Notes: generated from the letters alone by a model not told the origin. DNA of 64,000 bases from a bacterium (GCA_028869385.1 JAGWSR010000074.1:1-64000), one strand, 5' to 3'. Positions 53,037 to 62,538 are shown, counted from the stretch's first letter. Numbers and translations: made by a program.

Positions 53037-55106
53037 GTGATCGAGCAAGAAACCTTCAACAATCGGTACCGCCTCGATCGCAAGCTCGGCGAGGGCGGCA
53101 TGGCGACGGTCTATTGCGGCACCGACACGGTGCTGCGTCGACGCGTCGCGATCAAAGTACTGCGCCCGCAGTACGCCGCCGACGACGAGTTCGTTCGCCG
53201 TTTCTACCAGGAGGCCGAGTCGGCCGCGCGCCTCTCGCATCCCAACATCGTCAACACCTACGATGTCGGGCGCGAGGGCGACACGTACTACATCGTGATG
53301 GAGCTCGTGGACGGGCCTTCGCTCGCCGAGATCATCGCCGCCGACGGCAAGCTCCCCGAACCGGTCGCGATCGATTACGCCGCGCAGATCTGCAACGGCC
53401 TCGCCTACGCGCACCGCGCCGGCCTACTGCACCGCGACATCAAACCCGCGAATATTCTCGTCACCAAAGACGACGTGTGCAAACTCTCCGATTTCGGCAT
53501 CGCGCGCGCCGTCTCTCAGCAGACGATGACGCTCACCAAGCCCGGCCTCGTGATGGGCAGCGTCTTTTACATCTCGCCCGAACAGGCGCAAGGACACGAA
53601 CTGCACGAGACGAGCGACCTCTACAGCGTCGGCGTCGTGCTCTATCAGATGCTCACCGGGGAGTTGCCGTTCACCGGCGAGTCGCCCGTGACGGTCGCGC
53701 TCAAGCACATCGGTGACCCCGTGCCGACGATCGACACGCAGACGCTCGGCGTTTCGCCCGCGCTCGCCGCGATCGTCAACAAACTCTTGCAGAAGCAGCC
53801 GCACAACCGCTTTCGTTCGGCGAGCGAGGTCGCGTCGGCACTACGCGAGGCGCGCGAGCGGCCGAGCGTCGCCGCGTTCGCGATCGCGAACGACGCACCG
53901 ACGCAGGCCTTTCGTACGCCGCCGCCGCGCCGCTCGCCGATGCCCGATCGCACCTTCACGTCGATCGGCGAAGACGAGGAGCGCCGCGCGCGTTTCGGCA
54001 CCGGGCTGATCGCGACGCTCGTCGTCCTCGCGCTGCTCGCGACCGGCATCGGCTACGTGATCTTCGGACGCTCGATCCCGCTGCCGCAGTTCGGCGCGAC
54101 GGTCGGCGTGGGCGACTACACGGGAATGACCGCGACGCAGGCGCAAGCCGCCGTCGTCAACGCCGGACTCGTCGCGCGCTTCATCAAGAGTCCGAGCGAC
54201 AGCGTGCCGGCCGATCACGTGATACGCCAAAACCCCATCGCCGGAACCGACGTCGCCAAGAACTCCCTCGTCGAGCTCGTCGTGAGCAACGGCCTCCCGC
54301 TGGTCGGGCTACGCGACGTGCGCGGCTACAACGCCGCCGATGCGAAACGCACGCTCGAGGGCGACGGCTTCAGGGTGAAGGTCGCGCAACGCTACGACAA
54401 CGCCGCGAAAGACAGCGTGATCGATCAGAAGCCCAAGCCGAGCGCGCAGGTGCGCAAGGGTGCGACGATCACGCTCGTCGTCTCGAACGGTCCGCAGCAG
54501 ATCGGCGCGCCGAACTTCGTCGGCATGAACGTCGCCGACGCGCTCGGACTCGCCAAGCGCAGCAATCTCACCGTCGATGCCACGCAGCACGCCGCCTATC
54601 CGGGCGTCGCGAACGGCGTCGTGGCTTCGCAGGACGTCGCGCCCGGCGCACCCGTCGATCGCACGACGCCGATTCACCTGGTCGTCTCGACCGGCTCGCC
54701 GCCCGGCGCCGCCGCGGTGACCGCGCCGAACGTCGTCAATATGAAGTACGGCGACGCTATCGGTCAGCTCAACGGCGCCGGGTTGACCGCCGCCGTCAAA
54801 TTCGTGGTCCAGGCCGACCGCAACGGCTTGATCGTGGATCAGGATCCCGCTCCGGGCGCGAGCATCGCCGCCGGCTCCACGGTGACCGTAACGCTCTCGG
54901 TCTCGGGCGAGGTTCCCGATACGGAGGGTATGTCGCTCAGCGAAGCGCAGGCGACGTTGCTGCAGTACGGCTATCGCGTGGATCGCATCACCTATACGAC
55001 GAGCGAAGGCGCCGACGGCAAGGTGGTGCGCACCGATCCGGGCGCCGGAACCTCGCTCGACCCGGGCTCCAGCCTCACGCTGATCGTCAACGGTGCCGCG
55101 CGCTAG
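53037..55106 (+). CDS. PASTA-domain Ser/Thr protein kinase (PknB/PrkC-like)
   Basis: The 689-residue kinase has a complete Hanks-type catalytic domain: GEGGMATVY loop (18-26), Lys40, HRDIKPAN (132-139) and DFG (152-154), with a Thr-rich activation loop (QQTMTLTKPG). A single membrane helix lies at about 321-343. The extracellular part has five PASTA repeats of about 65 residues (from about 355 to the end), which bind peptidoglycan or muropeptides. The GTG start at 53037 follows the PBP gene by 10 bp, suggesting a shared role in cell-wall growth. It overlaps ruvC by 14 bp. Confidence 0.95.
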   Translation: MIEQETFNNRYRLDRKLGEGGMATVYCGTDTVLRRRVAIKVLRPQYAADDEFVRRFYQEAESAARLSHPNIVNTYDVGREGDTYYIVMELVDGPSLAEIIAADGKLPEPVAIDYAAQICNGLAYAHRAGLLHRDIKPANILVTKDDVCKLSDFGIARAVSQQTMTLTKPGLVMGSVFYISPEQAQGHELHETSDLYSVGVVLYQMLTGELPFTGESPVTVALKHIGDPVPTIDTQTLGVSPALAAIVNKLLQKQPHNRFRSASEVASALREARERPSVAAFAIANDAPTQAFRTPPPRRSPMPDRTFTSIGEDEERRARFGTGLIATLVVLALLATGIGYVIFGRSIPLPQFGATVGVGDYTGMTATQAQAAVVNAGLVARFIKSPSDSVPADHVIRQNPIAGTDVAKNSLVELVVSNGLPLVGLRDVRGYNAADAKRTLEGDGFRVKVAQRYDNAAKDSVIDQKPKPSAQVRKGATITLVVSNGPQQIGAPNFVGMNVADALGLAKRSNLTVDATQHAAYPGVANGVVASQDVAPGAPVDRTTPIHLVVSTGSPPGAAAVTAPNVVNMKYGDAIGQLNGAGLTAAVKFVVQADRNGLIVDQDPAPGASIAAGSTVTVTLSVSGEVPDTEGMSLSEAQATLLQYGYRVDRITYTTSEGADGKVVRTDPGAGTSLDPGSSLTLIVNGAAR

Positions 55107-55605
55107 CGATGCGCCGCGGCGCATCCTCGGCATCGATCCCGCGCTGCGCGTCACCGGATACGGCGTGATCGACTGCGCCGGACGCACGGTGCGCCTGGTG
55201 GAAGCCGGCATCGTGAATCCGCGGACCGATCGAGCGCTCGAGGATCGCCTGCTCGACATCCATCGCGGCATCGCGGAGATCATCGAGCAGACCAAGCCCG
55301 ACGTGGTCGTCATCGAAGAACTCTATACGACGTACAAGAATCCGATGACCGCGATCCTCATGGGACACGCGCGCGGCGTGATGTGCCTCGCGAGCGCTCA
55401 GGCCGGCGTTCCCGTGCATACGCTCGGCCACGCGCACGTCAAGCGTGCCCTCGTGGGGTCTGGAGCCGCTCGTAAAGAACAGATCAATGCGATGGTCACG
55501 CGCCTGCTGAAACTCACCTCCGCGCCCAAACCGAACGACGTCTCCGACGCGCTCGCGATCGCGCTCGCCTTCGCGAATATGACGGATCATGTTCTCCCGT
55601 ATTAG
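55093..55605 (+). CDS. ruvC: Holliday junction resolvase RuvC
   Basis: The 170-residue endonuclease cuts Holliday junctions made by recombination. All four acidic active-site residues are visible: Asp15 (GIDPALRVTG), Glu75 (VVIEELYT), Asp149 and Asp152 (NDVSDALA). The GTG start at 55093 overlaps the kinase gene by 14 bp. RuvC acts with the RuvAB branch-migration motor encoded next, in the conserved ruvC-ruvA-ruvB order. Confidence 0.97.
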   Translation: MPRASDAPRRILGIDPALRVTGYGVIDCAGRTVRLVEAGIVNPRTDRALEDRLLDIHRGIAEIIEQTKPDVVVIEELYTTYKNPMTAILMGHARGVMCLASAQAGVPVHTLGHAHVKRALVGSGAARKEQINAMVTRLLKLTSAPKPNDVSDALAIALAFANMTDHVLPY

Positions 55606-56212
55606 CGGCGCGCTGATCGAGCGCGCGGCCGAGAGCGTCGTACTCGACGTCAACGGTCTCGGGTACGCCGTGATCCTGCCGCCGTGCGTCGCCGAGAAGA
55701 TCACCGCAGCCGACGGCGAGCGCGTCACGCTCGAAGTGCATGCGGTGCTGAACATGGACGGCAACGCCGGACACTTCACGTTCTACGGATTCACCAACGC
55801 CGTCGAGCGCGAGTTCTTCGAGTCGCTCTGCTCGGTCGCATCGATCGGTCCGCGCTCCGCGGCGCGCGCCTTTTCGCAGCCGATGTCCGCGATCGCGAGC
55901 GCGATCGACCGCGGCGATCACGCCTATCTCAAGACGTTGCCCGGCATCGGACAGCAGAAGGCGCGCGACATCGTCGCCAAGCTGCAGGGGAAGGTCGCGA
56001 AGTTCTTGTTGATTCAGGATGCGCGTCCCGCGGCCGCGCACGCGATGCCGGACTTCGCCGACGAAGCGCTCGCCGTGCTGCTGCAACTCGAGTACAAGCG
56101 CCCCGAGGCCGAAGCGATGATCCGCGAAACGCTCGAAGCGGTGCCCGCGCTGCGCGATGCGGAGTCGCTGCTCGGTGAGATCTACCGTCGCAAAGCCGAG
56201 GCGCGGACGTGA
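55589..56212 (+). CDS. ruvA: Holliday junction branch migration protein RuvA
   Basis: The 207-residue DNA-binding tetramer subunit begins with the OB-fold domain ([21 protein letters not shown], in part) and has helix-hairpin-helix motifs ([18 protein letters not shown] near 122-139). The C-terminal domain III ([14 protein letters not shown]) contacts RuvB. The ATG at 55589 overlaps ruvC by 17 bp, and the stop overlaps ruvB by 4 bp. Confidence 0.96.
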   Translation: MFSRISGALIERAAESVVLDVNGLGYAVILPPCVAEKITAADGERVTLEVHAVLNMDGNAGHFTFYGFTNAVEREFFESLCSVASIGPRSAARAFSQPMSAIASAIDRGDHAYLKTLPGIGQQKARDIVAKLQGKVAKFLLIQDARPAAAHAMPDFADEALAVLLQLEYKRPEAEAMIRETLEAVPALRDAESLLGEIYRRKAEART

Positions 56213-57285
56213 GCGAGACACCGCGCAAACGTCTGCTCGGTCCCGAGGATGCGCGCGACCTGCCCGAGCGCATCGTGAGTGCCGAAGATACGCTCGAAGA
56301 CGAAGTCTACGGCGCGAGCCTGCGTCCGCGCCGATTCGACGAGTACGTCGGGCAGGAGCGCGTCGTGGAGAATCTGCGCATCGCGATCGACGCCGCCGCA
56401 CGACGCGGCGAACCGATCGAGCACGTCCTCTTTTACGGGCCGCCGGGTCTCGGGAAGACGACGCTCGCCGCGTTGATCGCTCGCGAACTCGGCGCGAACT
56501 TTCGACCGACGAGCGGACCGACGCTCGAGAAGCCCAAAGATCTGGTCGGAATCCTCACCTCGCTCGAAGACGGAGACGTGCTCTTCATCGACGAGATCCA
56601 TCGCCTCGGCCGCGTCGTCGAAGAGTTTCTCTATCCGGCGATGGAGGATTTTCAGATCGACTTCGTCGTGGATCGCGGCGCGTACGCCAAGACGATCAAA
56701 CTGCCGCTCAAGCGCTTCACGCTCGTCGGAGCGACGACGCGTGCCGGCATGCTCACCGCGCCGCTGCGCGAGCGATTCGGCATCGTCCACCACCTCGACT
56801 ACTATGCCGTCGAAGAGCTCGAACGCATCGTGACGCGCTCGGCCGGCGTGCTCGGCGTCCCCATCGATCCCGACGGCGCGCGTACGATCGCGCGGCGCAG
56901 CCGCGGAACGCCGCGCATCGCCAATCGCCTGCTGCGTCGCGTACGCGACTTCGCCGAGGTGCGCGCCGACGGCACGATCACCGCCGACGTCGCGGCGCAA
57001 GCGCTCGCGCGCGAAGGCGTGGACGAACTCGGTCTCGACCGTCTCGATCGAGCATTTTTGCGCACGATCATCGAGCAGTACGGCGGCGGTCCCGTCGGCA
57101 TCGCGGCGATCGCCGCGACGCTCACCGAGGATGCCGAGACGCTCGAAGACGTCGTCGAACCCTACCTGCTCAAGACCGGATTCGTCGTGCGCACGGCGAG
57201 CGGTCGTAAGGCGACCTCCGATGCGTATCGCCATCTCGCGCTCGAACCGGGCGCCGTCCGCGCGCGCCAGGAGCCGCTGCTCTGA
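56209..57285 (+). CDS. ruvB: Holliday junction branch migration helicase RuvB
   Basis: The 358-residue AAA+ motor has Walker A GPPGLGKT at 77-84 and Walker B with the unusual DEIH (128-131) typical of RuvB. Sensor segment [10 protein letters not shown] and the winged-helix C-terminal domain ([15 protein letters not shown]) are intact. It drives branch migration on RuvA-bound junctions. The GTG start at 56209 overlaps ruvA by 4 bp. The next gene starts within its stop codon (TGATG). Confidence 0.97.
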   Translation: MSETPRKRLLGPEDARDLPERIVSAEDTLEDEVYGASLRPRRFDEYVGQERVVENLRIAIDAAARRGEPIEHVLFYGPPGLGKTTLAALIARELGANFRPTSGPTLEKPKDLVGILTSLEDGDVLFIDEIHRLGRVVEEFLYPAMEDFQIDFVVDRGAYAKTIKLPLKRFTLVGATTRAGMLTAPLRERFGIVHHLDYYAVEELERIVTRSAGVLGVPIDPDGARTIARRSRGTPRIANRLLRRVRDFAEVRADGTITADVAAQALAREGVDELGLDRLDRAFLRTIIEQYGGGPVGIAAIAATLTEDAETLEDVVEPYLLKTGFVVRTASGRKATSDAYRHLALEPGAVRARQEPLL

Positions 57286-58280
57286 TGCGCCGTTCCGCGT
57301 TCATCGCGTCGTTCGCGGCCGCCGCACTCGTCCCGGCGGCGCGCGCGCGCGCGCAGGATGACTTCGATCCCGCGAGCAGCGCCCAAACGCAATCGCTTCG
57401 CGTGCTGCTCGGCACCGGCGATGCCCAGCCGCTCTCGGGCGGCGGATTCACGTTCGGCGGTCGCAGCTATCGCGGCACCTTCACGCGCACGCCACAGGGT
57501 GAGATCGTCAACCTCGTCTCGCTCGAGGAGTACCTCTACAGCGTCGTCGCCCGCGAGATGTCGCCGTCTTGGCCGTCGAGCGCGCTCGGTGCCCAGGCGA
57601 TCTGCGCGCGCACGTACGTGCTCCAACGGAGTAACCCGCGCCGCGCCTACGACGTGGTACCCTCCGAACTCGACCAGGTGTACTCCGGAACGAGCACCGA
57701 GTCTCCGGCCGGGCGCGCGGCCGTCGATGCGACCGTCGGCGCCGTGCTTCGCTACGGCAACGCGTTTGCGCAGATCGCCTACTCGTCGTGCTGCGGCGGC
57801 CACACCGAAGCCTCGAGCGATGCGTGGGGCGGAGCGCCGATCCCGTACCTGAACGGCGTATCGTGTCCGCATTGCACGGCATCGCCGAATTATCGTTGGG
57901 AGCGTTCGCTGAACCTCGGTGACGTCGCCCAACGCTTCGCGCGCGAACTATCGGCATACGGCGCGCTCACGACGCTCGCGCTCGGGGCGAGCGACGCGAG
58001 CGGGCGCGCGACGACGGTCGAACTGCGCTGCGAGCGCGGATCCGCGTTCGTCAAGGGCAGCACGTTTCGACTGCGCGTGGGCCCACGCGCGGTGCCGAGC
58101 CTGCTGATCTCGCGGATCGATACCCCTTCGGGCGCCGCGCAGGCGACGCTCGCCGGCGGAGGTCTCGGGCACGGCGTCGGACTCTGCCAATGGGGTGCGC
58201 GCGGCATGGCACTCGAAGGCGCAACGGCCGCCGACATCCTCGGTTTCTACTTTCCGGGTACGACCATCGGACATGACTGA
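57285..58280 (+). CDS. SpoIID/LytB-domain protein (peptidoglycan lytic transglycosylase-like)
   Basis: The 331-residue protein has a signal peptide (FIASFAAAALVPAARARAQ) and the SpoIID domain: LEEYLYSVVAREMSPSWP with the proposed catalytic Glu91, ALGAQAICARTYV, SSCCGGHTE and the C-terminal GLGHGVGLCQWGARGMA block. SpoIID-type enzymes cleave denuded glycan strands; relatives occur in many non-sporulating bacteria. Placement after ruvB and before queA is seen in several phyla. It overlaps the PilZ gene by 8 bp. Confidence 0.9.
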   Translation: MRRSAFIASFAAAALVPAARARAQDDFDPASSAQTQSLRVLLGTGDAQPLSGGGFTFGGRSYRGTFTRTPQGEIVNLVSLEEYLYSVVAREMSPSWPSSALGAQAICARTYVLQRSNPRRAYDVVPSELDQVYSGTSTESPAGRAAVDATVGAVLRYGNAFAQIAYSSCCGGHTEASSDAWGGAPIPYLNGVSCPHCTASPNYRWERSLNLGDVAQRFARELSAYGALTTLALGASDASGRATTVELRCERGSAFVKGSTFRLRVGPRAVPSLLISRIDTPSGAAQATLAGGGLGHGVGLCQWGARGMALEGATAADILGFYFPGTTIGHD

Positions 58281-58644
58281 TCAACGACAATCCGCGTCCG
58301 ACCAGGCGAGCGATAAGCGTTTCGCGCTACGGCTGCGTAAATATATCGACATCGTGATCGAGGATCCGCTCGCATCGATGCTGATTCGCGGCGCCGTGGC
58401 CGACATCTCGCCGACCGGCATGCGCATCATCGTCGATCAGTATCTCCCCGTGAGAACCAAGTACACACTCACGATGAAGCGCAGCCCCTTTCTCAAGCTG
58501 CGCGGGCAGGTGCGCTGGATTCGTGCCTTCACCGGCGACACGTTCCAGGTCGGAATCCTCATCATCGAAGCGACCGACGATGACAACAAACGTCTGACGA
58601 ATTTTCTCGAACTTGAACATCAGCGACTCTCCGGCAACGCCTGA
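58273..58644 (+). CDS. PilZ-domain protein (c-di-GMP receptor candidate)
   Basis: The 123-residue protein carries the two c-di-GMP-binding motifs of PilZ domains: an RxxxR-type segment (RFALR, near residue 16-20) and DISPTG (D/NxSxxG). The domain fills the protein; there is no output partner domain. The ATG at 58273 gives an 8-bp overlap with the SpoIID gene; a longer in-frame start at 58195 is inside that gene. With the EAL protein at 61498 it shows c-di-GMP signalling in this strain. A target such as the polysaccharide machinery is not shown by sequence. Confidence 0.82.
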   Translation: MTDQRQSASDQASDKRFALRLRKYIDIVIEDPLASMLIRGAVADISPTGMRIIVDQYLPVRTKYTLTMKRSPFLKLRGQVRWIRAFTGDTFQVGILIIEATDDDNKRLTNFLELEHQRLSGNA

Positions 58645-59731
58645 CGCGCTCGAACGCGCCGACGCGTATCGCTTCGAACTCCCCGACGACTTGATCGCTC
58701 AGGCTCCCGCCGCGCGCCGCGACGAGAGTCGCCTCCTCGTGCTCGAAGGCGAACGCGGCGAGGACCGCATCTTCCGCGACCTCCCCGAGCTGCTGCAGCC
58801 CGGCGATCTTCTCGTCCTCAACGATACGCGCGTGATCGCGGCGCGCGTCCACGGTACGCGCGATCCGAGCGGCGGCGCGGTCGAACTGTTGCTGCTCCAT
58901 CCCGCCGATGCATCGCGCTACGATGCGAACGCGACCGTTTGGAACGCGCTCGCCAAGCCCGCCCGACGCCTCGCACCGGGCGCGCGGATCGCCTTCGGCG
59001 AGCTCGGCAGCGCGGAGGTCGTGCGCGCGTACGACGACGGCTTACGCGACGTACGCTTCGACCTGCACGTGCCGTTCGAAACCTTTCTCGGTCGCGCCGG
59101 CACGCTGCCGCTGCCGCCGTACATCCACAACGACTCCGCGGACGCGCAGGAGCGCTATCAAACCGTCTTCGCGCGCGTACCCGGGAGCGTCGCGGCGCCG
59201 ACCGCCTCGCTGCACTTCACCGAGGAGGTGCTCGCGCGCATTCGCGAACGCGGCGTCGAGATCGCCTACGTGACGCTCGACGTCGGCCTCGGAACCTTTC
59301 GTCCGATGACCGCCGAGCGGCTCGACGAGCATCGCATGCACGCGGAGACCTACGACGTTCCCGAAGCGACCGCCGCCGCGATCGAAACGGCGCGCGCGCA
59401 GGGGCGTCGCGTGATCGCCGCGGGCACGACGGTCGTGCGAACGCTCGAGGGATGCGCGCAGGCCCACGGCCGCGTCGTCGCGGGCGAGGGGAGCACCGAT
59501 CTCTTCATCCGTCCGGGTTTCGCGTTTCGCATCGTCGATGCCATGATCACCAATTTTCACCTACCGCAGTCAACGTTGCTGGTGCTCGTATGCACCTTCG
59601 CCGGGCGCGAACGGGTCCTGCACGCGTATCGCGACGCGGTGGCGCGACGCTACCGATTCTTTTCCTTCGGCGACGCGATGTTCGTGACGCGCGAACGCGC
59701 GCGGTTACACGACGCCGCAACGGGGTACTAG
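58613..59731 (+). CDS. queA: S-adenosylmethionine:tRNA ribosyltransferase-isomerase
   Basis: The 372-residue enzyme makes epoxyqueuosine in tRNA from preQ1 and SAM. Family blocks are FELPDDLIAQAPAARRDESRLL, LVLNDTRVIAARV, VAAPTASLHFTEE, LDVGLGTFRP and TNFHLPQSTLLVLV (shown in parts). The TTG at 58613 overlaps the PilZ gene by 32 bp and has no clear ribosome-binding site, but no ATG or GTG occurs before the conserved N-terminus, so this start is chosen by elimination. No other queuosine gene lies in the window. Confidence 0.94.
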   Translation: MNISDSPATPDALERADAYRFELPDDLIAQAPAARRDESRLLVLEGERGEDRIFRDLPELLQPGDLLVLNDTRVIAARVHGTRDPSGGAVELLLLHPADASRYDANATVWNALAKPARRLAPGARIAFGELGSAEVVRAYDDGLRDVRFDLHVPFETFLGRAGTLPLPPYIHNDSADAQERYQTVFARVPGSVAAPTASLHFTEEVLARIRERGVEIAYVTLDVGLGTFRPMTAERLDEHRMHAETYDVPEATAAAIETARAQGRRVIAAGTTVVRTLEGCAQAHGRVVAGEGSTDLFIRPGFAFRIVDAMITNFHLPQSTLLVLVCTFAGRERVLHAYRDAVARRYRFFSFGDAMFVTRERARLHDAATGY

Positions 59732-59738
59732 CAGCAGC

Positions 59739-60740
59739 GTGAAGTACGTGGCTTTCGCCGAACCGGGCGGCCCGGAGGTCTTGCGCGTCGCCGATCGGCC
59801 GCGCCCCGATCCACGCCCCGGCGAGGTCCTGATCGAAGTCGAGGCGGCCGGCGTTTCGCGCGCCGATACCCTGCAGCGCAAGGGCCTCTACCCGCCGCCT
59901 CCAAACGCGTCACCACATCTCGGGCTCGAAGTCGCCGGTACCGTTTGCGCCGTGGGCTCCGACGTCGGCGGCGTGCGCCTCGGCGAGCGCGTCGTCGCGC
60001 TCTGTAACGGCGGTGGCTACGCCGAGTTCGCGTGCGTTCCCGCGGGTCACGTGCTGCCGTTGCCGGAAACCTGGTCGTTCGTCGAGGGCGCGACGCTTCC
60101 GGAGAACGCGTTTACGGTCTTCGACAATCTGATCGTGCGCGCGCGGCTCCAAGCGGGCGACGTGGTGTTGGTGCACGGCGGAACCAGCGGGATCGGGACG
60201 ACGGCCATTATGTTCGCGCGCGCGCTCGGGGCGCGCGTCATCGCGACCGCCGGCTCGCGCGAGAAGTGCGAGGCCACGATTCGGATCGGCGCCGAAGCGG
60301 CAATCGCCTATCGAGAAGAAGACTTCGTCGAGCGCGTCCTCGCGCTCACCGACGGCCGCGGCGTCGATATCGTGCTCGACATCGTCGGTGGCGAGTACGT
60401 CGCGCGCGATCTCCGGGCGGTCGCGATCGAGGGACGGATCGCCTGTATCGCGACGGCGGGAGGCACCCGCGCGGAGATCGATCTCGGGCGCCTGCTGCAA
60501 CGTCGGGCGACGATCTTCGGTTCGAGCTTACGACCGCGCTCCGACGCGGAGAAGGCCCAGATCGCGGGCGGCCTGCGCGCGCGGATGTGGCCGTTGCTGG
60601 ACGACCGGGATGCGATCGTGCCGCTGGTCGATTCGATCTATACGTTCTCCGACGCGCGCGCCGCTCACGAGCGATTGGAAGCAAGCGCGCACGTCGGGAA
60701 GATCGTGCTCGTACCCGACGCTCCAGGCAGGGATGGCTGA
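59739..60740 (+). CDS. NAD(P)H-quinone oxidoreductase, MDR zinc-independent (PIG3-like)
   Basis: The 333-residue protein has the GroES-like N-terminal half (GEVLIEVEAAGVSRADTLQRKGLYPPP) and a Rossmann half with VHGGTSGIGTTAI (about 143-155) and TDGRGVDIVLDIVGG. The zinc-ligand Cys residues of alcohol dehydrogenases are absent. The ADTLQRKGLYPPP segment is typical of the PIG3/Tp53I3-type quinone reductases. The GTG start at 59739 follows queA by 7 nt. It ends the long coupled run that began with carB. Confidence 0.85.
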   Translation: MKYVAFAEPGGPEVLRVADRPRPDPRPGEVLIEVEAAGVSRADTLQRKGLYPPPPNASPHLGLEVAGTVCAVGSDVGGVRLGERVVALCNGGGYAEFACVPAGHVLPLPETWSFVEGATLPENAFTVFDNLIVRARLQAGDVVLVHGGTSGIGTTAIMFARALGARVIATAGSREKCEATIRIGAEAAIAYREEDFVERVLALTDGRGVDIVLDIVGGEYVARDLRAVAIEGRIACIATAGGTRAEIDLGRLLQRRATIFGSSLRPRSDAEKAQIAGGLRARMWPLLDDRDAIVPLVDSIYTFSDARAAHERLEASAHVGKIVLVPDAPGRDG

Positions 60741-60792
60741 CCCCGGTTCGCTAACGCAAGAACGTCACAACCTCGAGGATGGAAGGAAACCG

Positions 60793-61380
60793 ATGAACGT
60801 GTACACACCGAAGAAGTGGGAACTCTCCGGACTGCAAGGCATCTCCGACGAGACGCTGCAGATCCACTTCGGTCTCTACGAAGGCTACGTCAAGAACACC
60901 AATCTGCTGAACGAGCACATCGCCGCGATGCGTGCGGCCGGAAAGAATGCCGGCGCCGATCCCGCGTACGCCGAGCTCGTGCGCCGCTTGGGCTGGGAGT
61001 TCAACGGCATGCGCCTCCACGAGTACTACTTCGACAACCTCACCGCGTCGCCGAAGGAGCTCGGCAGCGGCAAGCTGCACGACCTGATCGGCTCGTCGTT
61101 CGGTTCGCTCGAGAACTTCAAGAAAGATTTCGCGGCCATCGGCGGCATGCGCGGCGTCGGCTGGGCGATCGCGTTCCACGACAAGCACGCCGACGCGCTC
61201 GTGAACGTTTGGATCGGCGATCATAACATCAACGAGCTCGCGGGCTGCGAGCCGGTCCTCGTCATGGATCTCTGGGAGCATGCGTTCCTCCGCGACTACA
61301 AGCCCGCGGAGAAGGGCAAGTACATCGAGTCGTTCATGGCGCACGTCGACTGGAACGTCTGCGCGTCTCGCCTCAAGTAG
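60793..61380 (+). CDS. Divergent Fe/Mn-family superoxide dismutase
   Basis: The 195-residue protein keeps the four metal ligands expected for Fe/Mn superoxide dismutase: His25 (LQIHFG), His76 (LHEYYF), Asp159 and His163 (MDLWEHAF). It lacks the usual second-shell His-His-x-x-Tyr segment after the first ligand (here GLYEGYVKNTN) and the W in the Q-x-W-N-H region, so activity or metal preference may differ. The start at 60793 has GGAAGG upstream; the long frame back to 60388 lies in the oxidoreductase gene. A terminator follows at 61403. Confidence 0.86.
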   Translation: MNVYTPKKWELSGLQGISDETLQIHFGLYEGYVKNTNLLNEHIAAMRAAGKNAGADPAYAELVRRLGWEFNGMRLHEYYFDNLTASPKELGSGKLHDLIGSSFGSLENFKKDFAAIGGMRGVGWAIAFHDKHADALVNVWIGDHNINELAGCEPVLVMDLWEHAFLRDYKPAEKGKYIESFMAHVDWNVCASRLK

Positions 61381-61402
61381 CGCGCGAGCGCGAATCGCCT
61401 CG

Positions 61403-61434
61403 AAGGACCGGTCGCCGTGCGGCCGGTCCTTTTA
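61403..61434 (+). terminator. Rho-independent terminator after the superoxide dismutase gene
   Basis: A 9-bp stem AAGGACCGG (61403-61411) / CCGGTCCTT (61423-61431) with an 11-nt loop is followed by a short T-tract (TTTT at 61430-61433). It lies 22 bp after the stop codon. Confidence 0.85.
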
Positions 61435-61497
61435 CGTGTGCAAAGCCTTGGTACGAGTGAGAGGAAGCGTGACGAGCGCGTTGGTATTGTGCTTGGA

Positions 61498-62538
61498 ATG
61501 TCCTGTGCTTGCGAGCGGCTTCCCGCATTTCCGTCGCGCGACCGCGTTCGTGTCGTACTCTCGATTCGCTTCGACCATACCCGCGCGAAGCTCATGGCGC
61601 TGCTGCGCGACGCCGGAATCGCCTACGAGCATACGGGCGAACTCGTGAGCCTCGAGCTCGCCGACGCGAGCCTTCGCGAGGTGCTCGAGCGCATCGAAGT
61701 CGGCCTGACCTCGGCGGAGTGCGACGCGGCGCGAGCGGTACTCCTCGACGCGGGCGAGACGCCGTCGCTTTCGGATTATTTGCGTGCCGACGCGCTGACC
61801 CGAGTCATCTCCATGGTGCGCAGTCGCTGGCTGCTCGATGCGCTCGGCGAGCAGACCCCGGTCTCGTTCTTTCAACCGATCTTCGATGTCGCGACGGGTG
61901 CGATCTTCGCACGCGAGGCGCTGCTCCGCGTCGAGCGCGACGGGGCGTACGTCGGTCCGGGCGAAGCGTTCCGGGCGGCGAGCGACCACGACATGACGCA
62001 GTACTTAGATCGTGTAGCGCGCGAGACCGCGATCGCGAGCGCCGCGCGGGGCGGCGTGCGCGAGAATATTTTCGTCAATTTTCTTCCCTCGGCGATCTAC
62101 GATCCCCGCACCTGCCTCGCGACGACGGTGCGCGCGCTCGCCGAGCACAATATCGCCTCCGACCGCATCGTCTTCGAGGTCGTGGAGAGCGATCGGATCC
62201 ACGATCCGAACCATCTGAGCCGCATCATCGATTCTTACCGCGCGCAAGGCTTTCGCGTCGCGCTCGACGATCTCGGCGCCGGATACTCCTCGTTCACGCT
62301 ACTCAACCACTTGCGTCCGGACTTCGTAAAGCTCGACATGGAATTGATTCGCGACGTTGATCGCGACCCGTTCAAATCGGTTCTCGCATCCAAACTGATC
62401 GACGCCGCGACGGATCTCGGCATCGCGATCATCGCCGAAGGGATCGAGCGAGAAGAAGAACTCGCGTGGGTGCGCGAGCGAAAGGTCGGCTACGTCCAAG
62501 GCTACCTGCTCGGACGCCCGGAGTTGCTCGCGGGCTAA
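61498..62538 (+). CDS. EAL-domain c-di-GMP phosphodiesterase with a novel N-terminal region
   Basis: The 346-residue protein has an EAL domain from about 120 to the end. The catalytic set looks complete: Glu140 in EALLR, Asn194, Glu227, Asp257-Asp258 (ALDDLGAGYSS), Lys278, Glu314 (AEGIE) and the QGYLLGRP end motif. It should hydrolyse c-di-GMP to pGpG. The first 115 residues (rich in charged helices, RFDHTRAKLMALLRDAGIAYEHTG) match no sensor I know. I use the ATG at 61498; the frame extends to 61417 within the preceding terminator. It overlaps the next convergent gene by 4 bp. Confidence 0.88.
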   Translation: MSCACERLPAFPSRDRVRVVLSIRFDHTRAKLMALLRDAGIAYEHTGELVSLELADASLREVLERIEVGLTSAECDAARAVLLDAGETPSLSDYLRADALTRVISMVRSRWLLDALGEQTPVSFFQPIFDVATGAIFAREALLRVERDGAYVGPGEAFRAASDHDMTQYLDRVARETAIASAARGGVRENIFVNFLPSAIYDPRTCLATTVRALAEHNIASDRIVFEVVESDRIHDPNHLSRIIDSYRAQGFRVALDDLGAGYSSFTLLNHLRPDFVKLDMELIRDVDRDPFKSVLASKLIDAATDLGIAIIAEGIEREEELAWVRERKVGYVQGYLLGRPELLAG

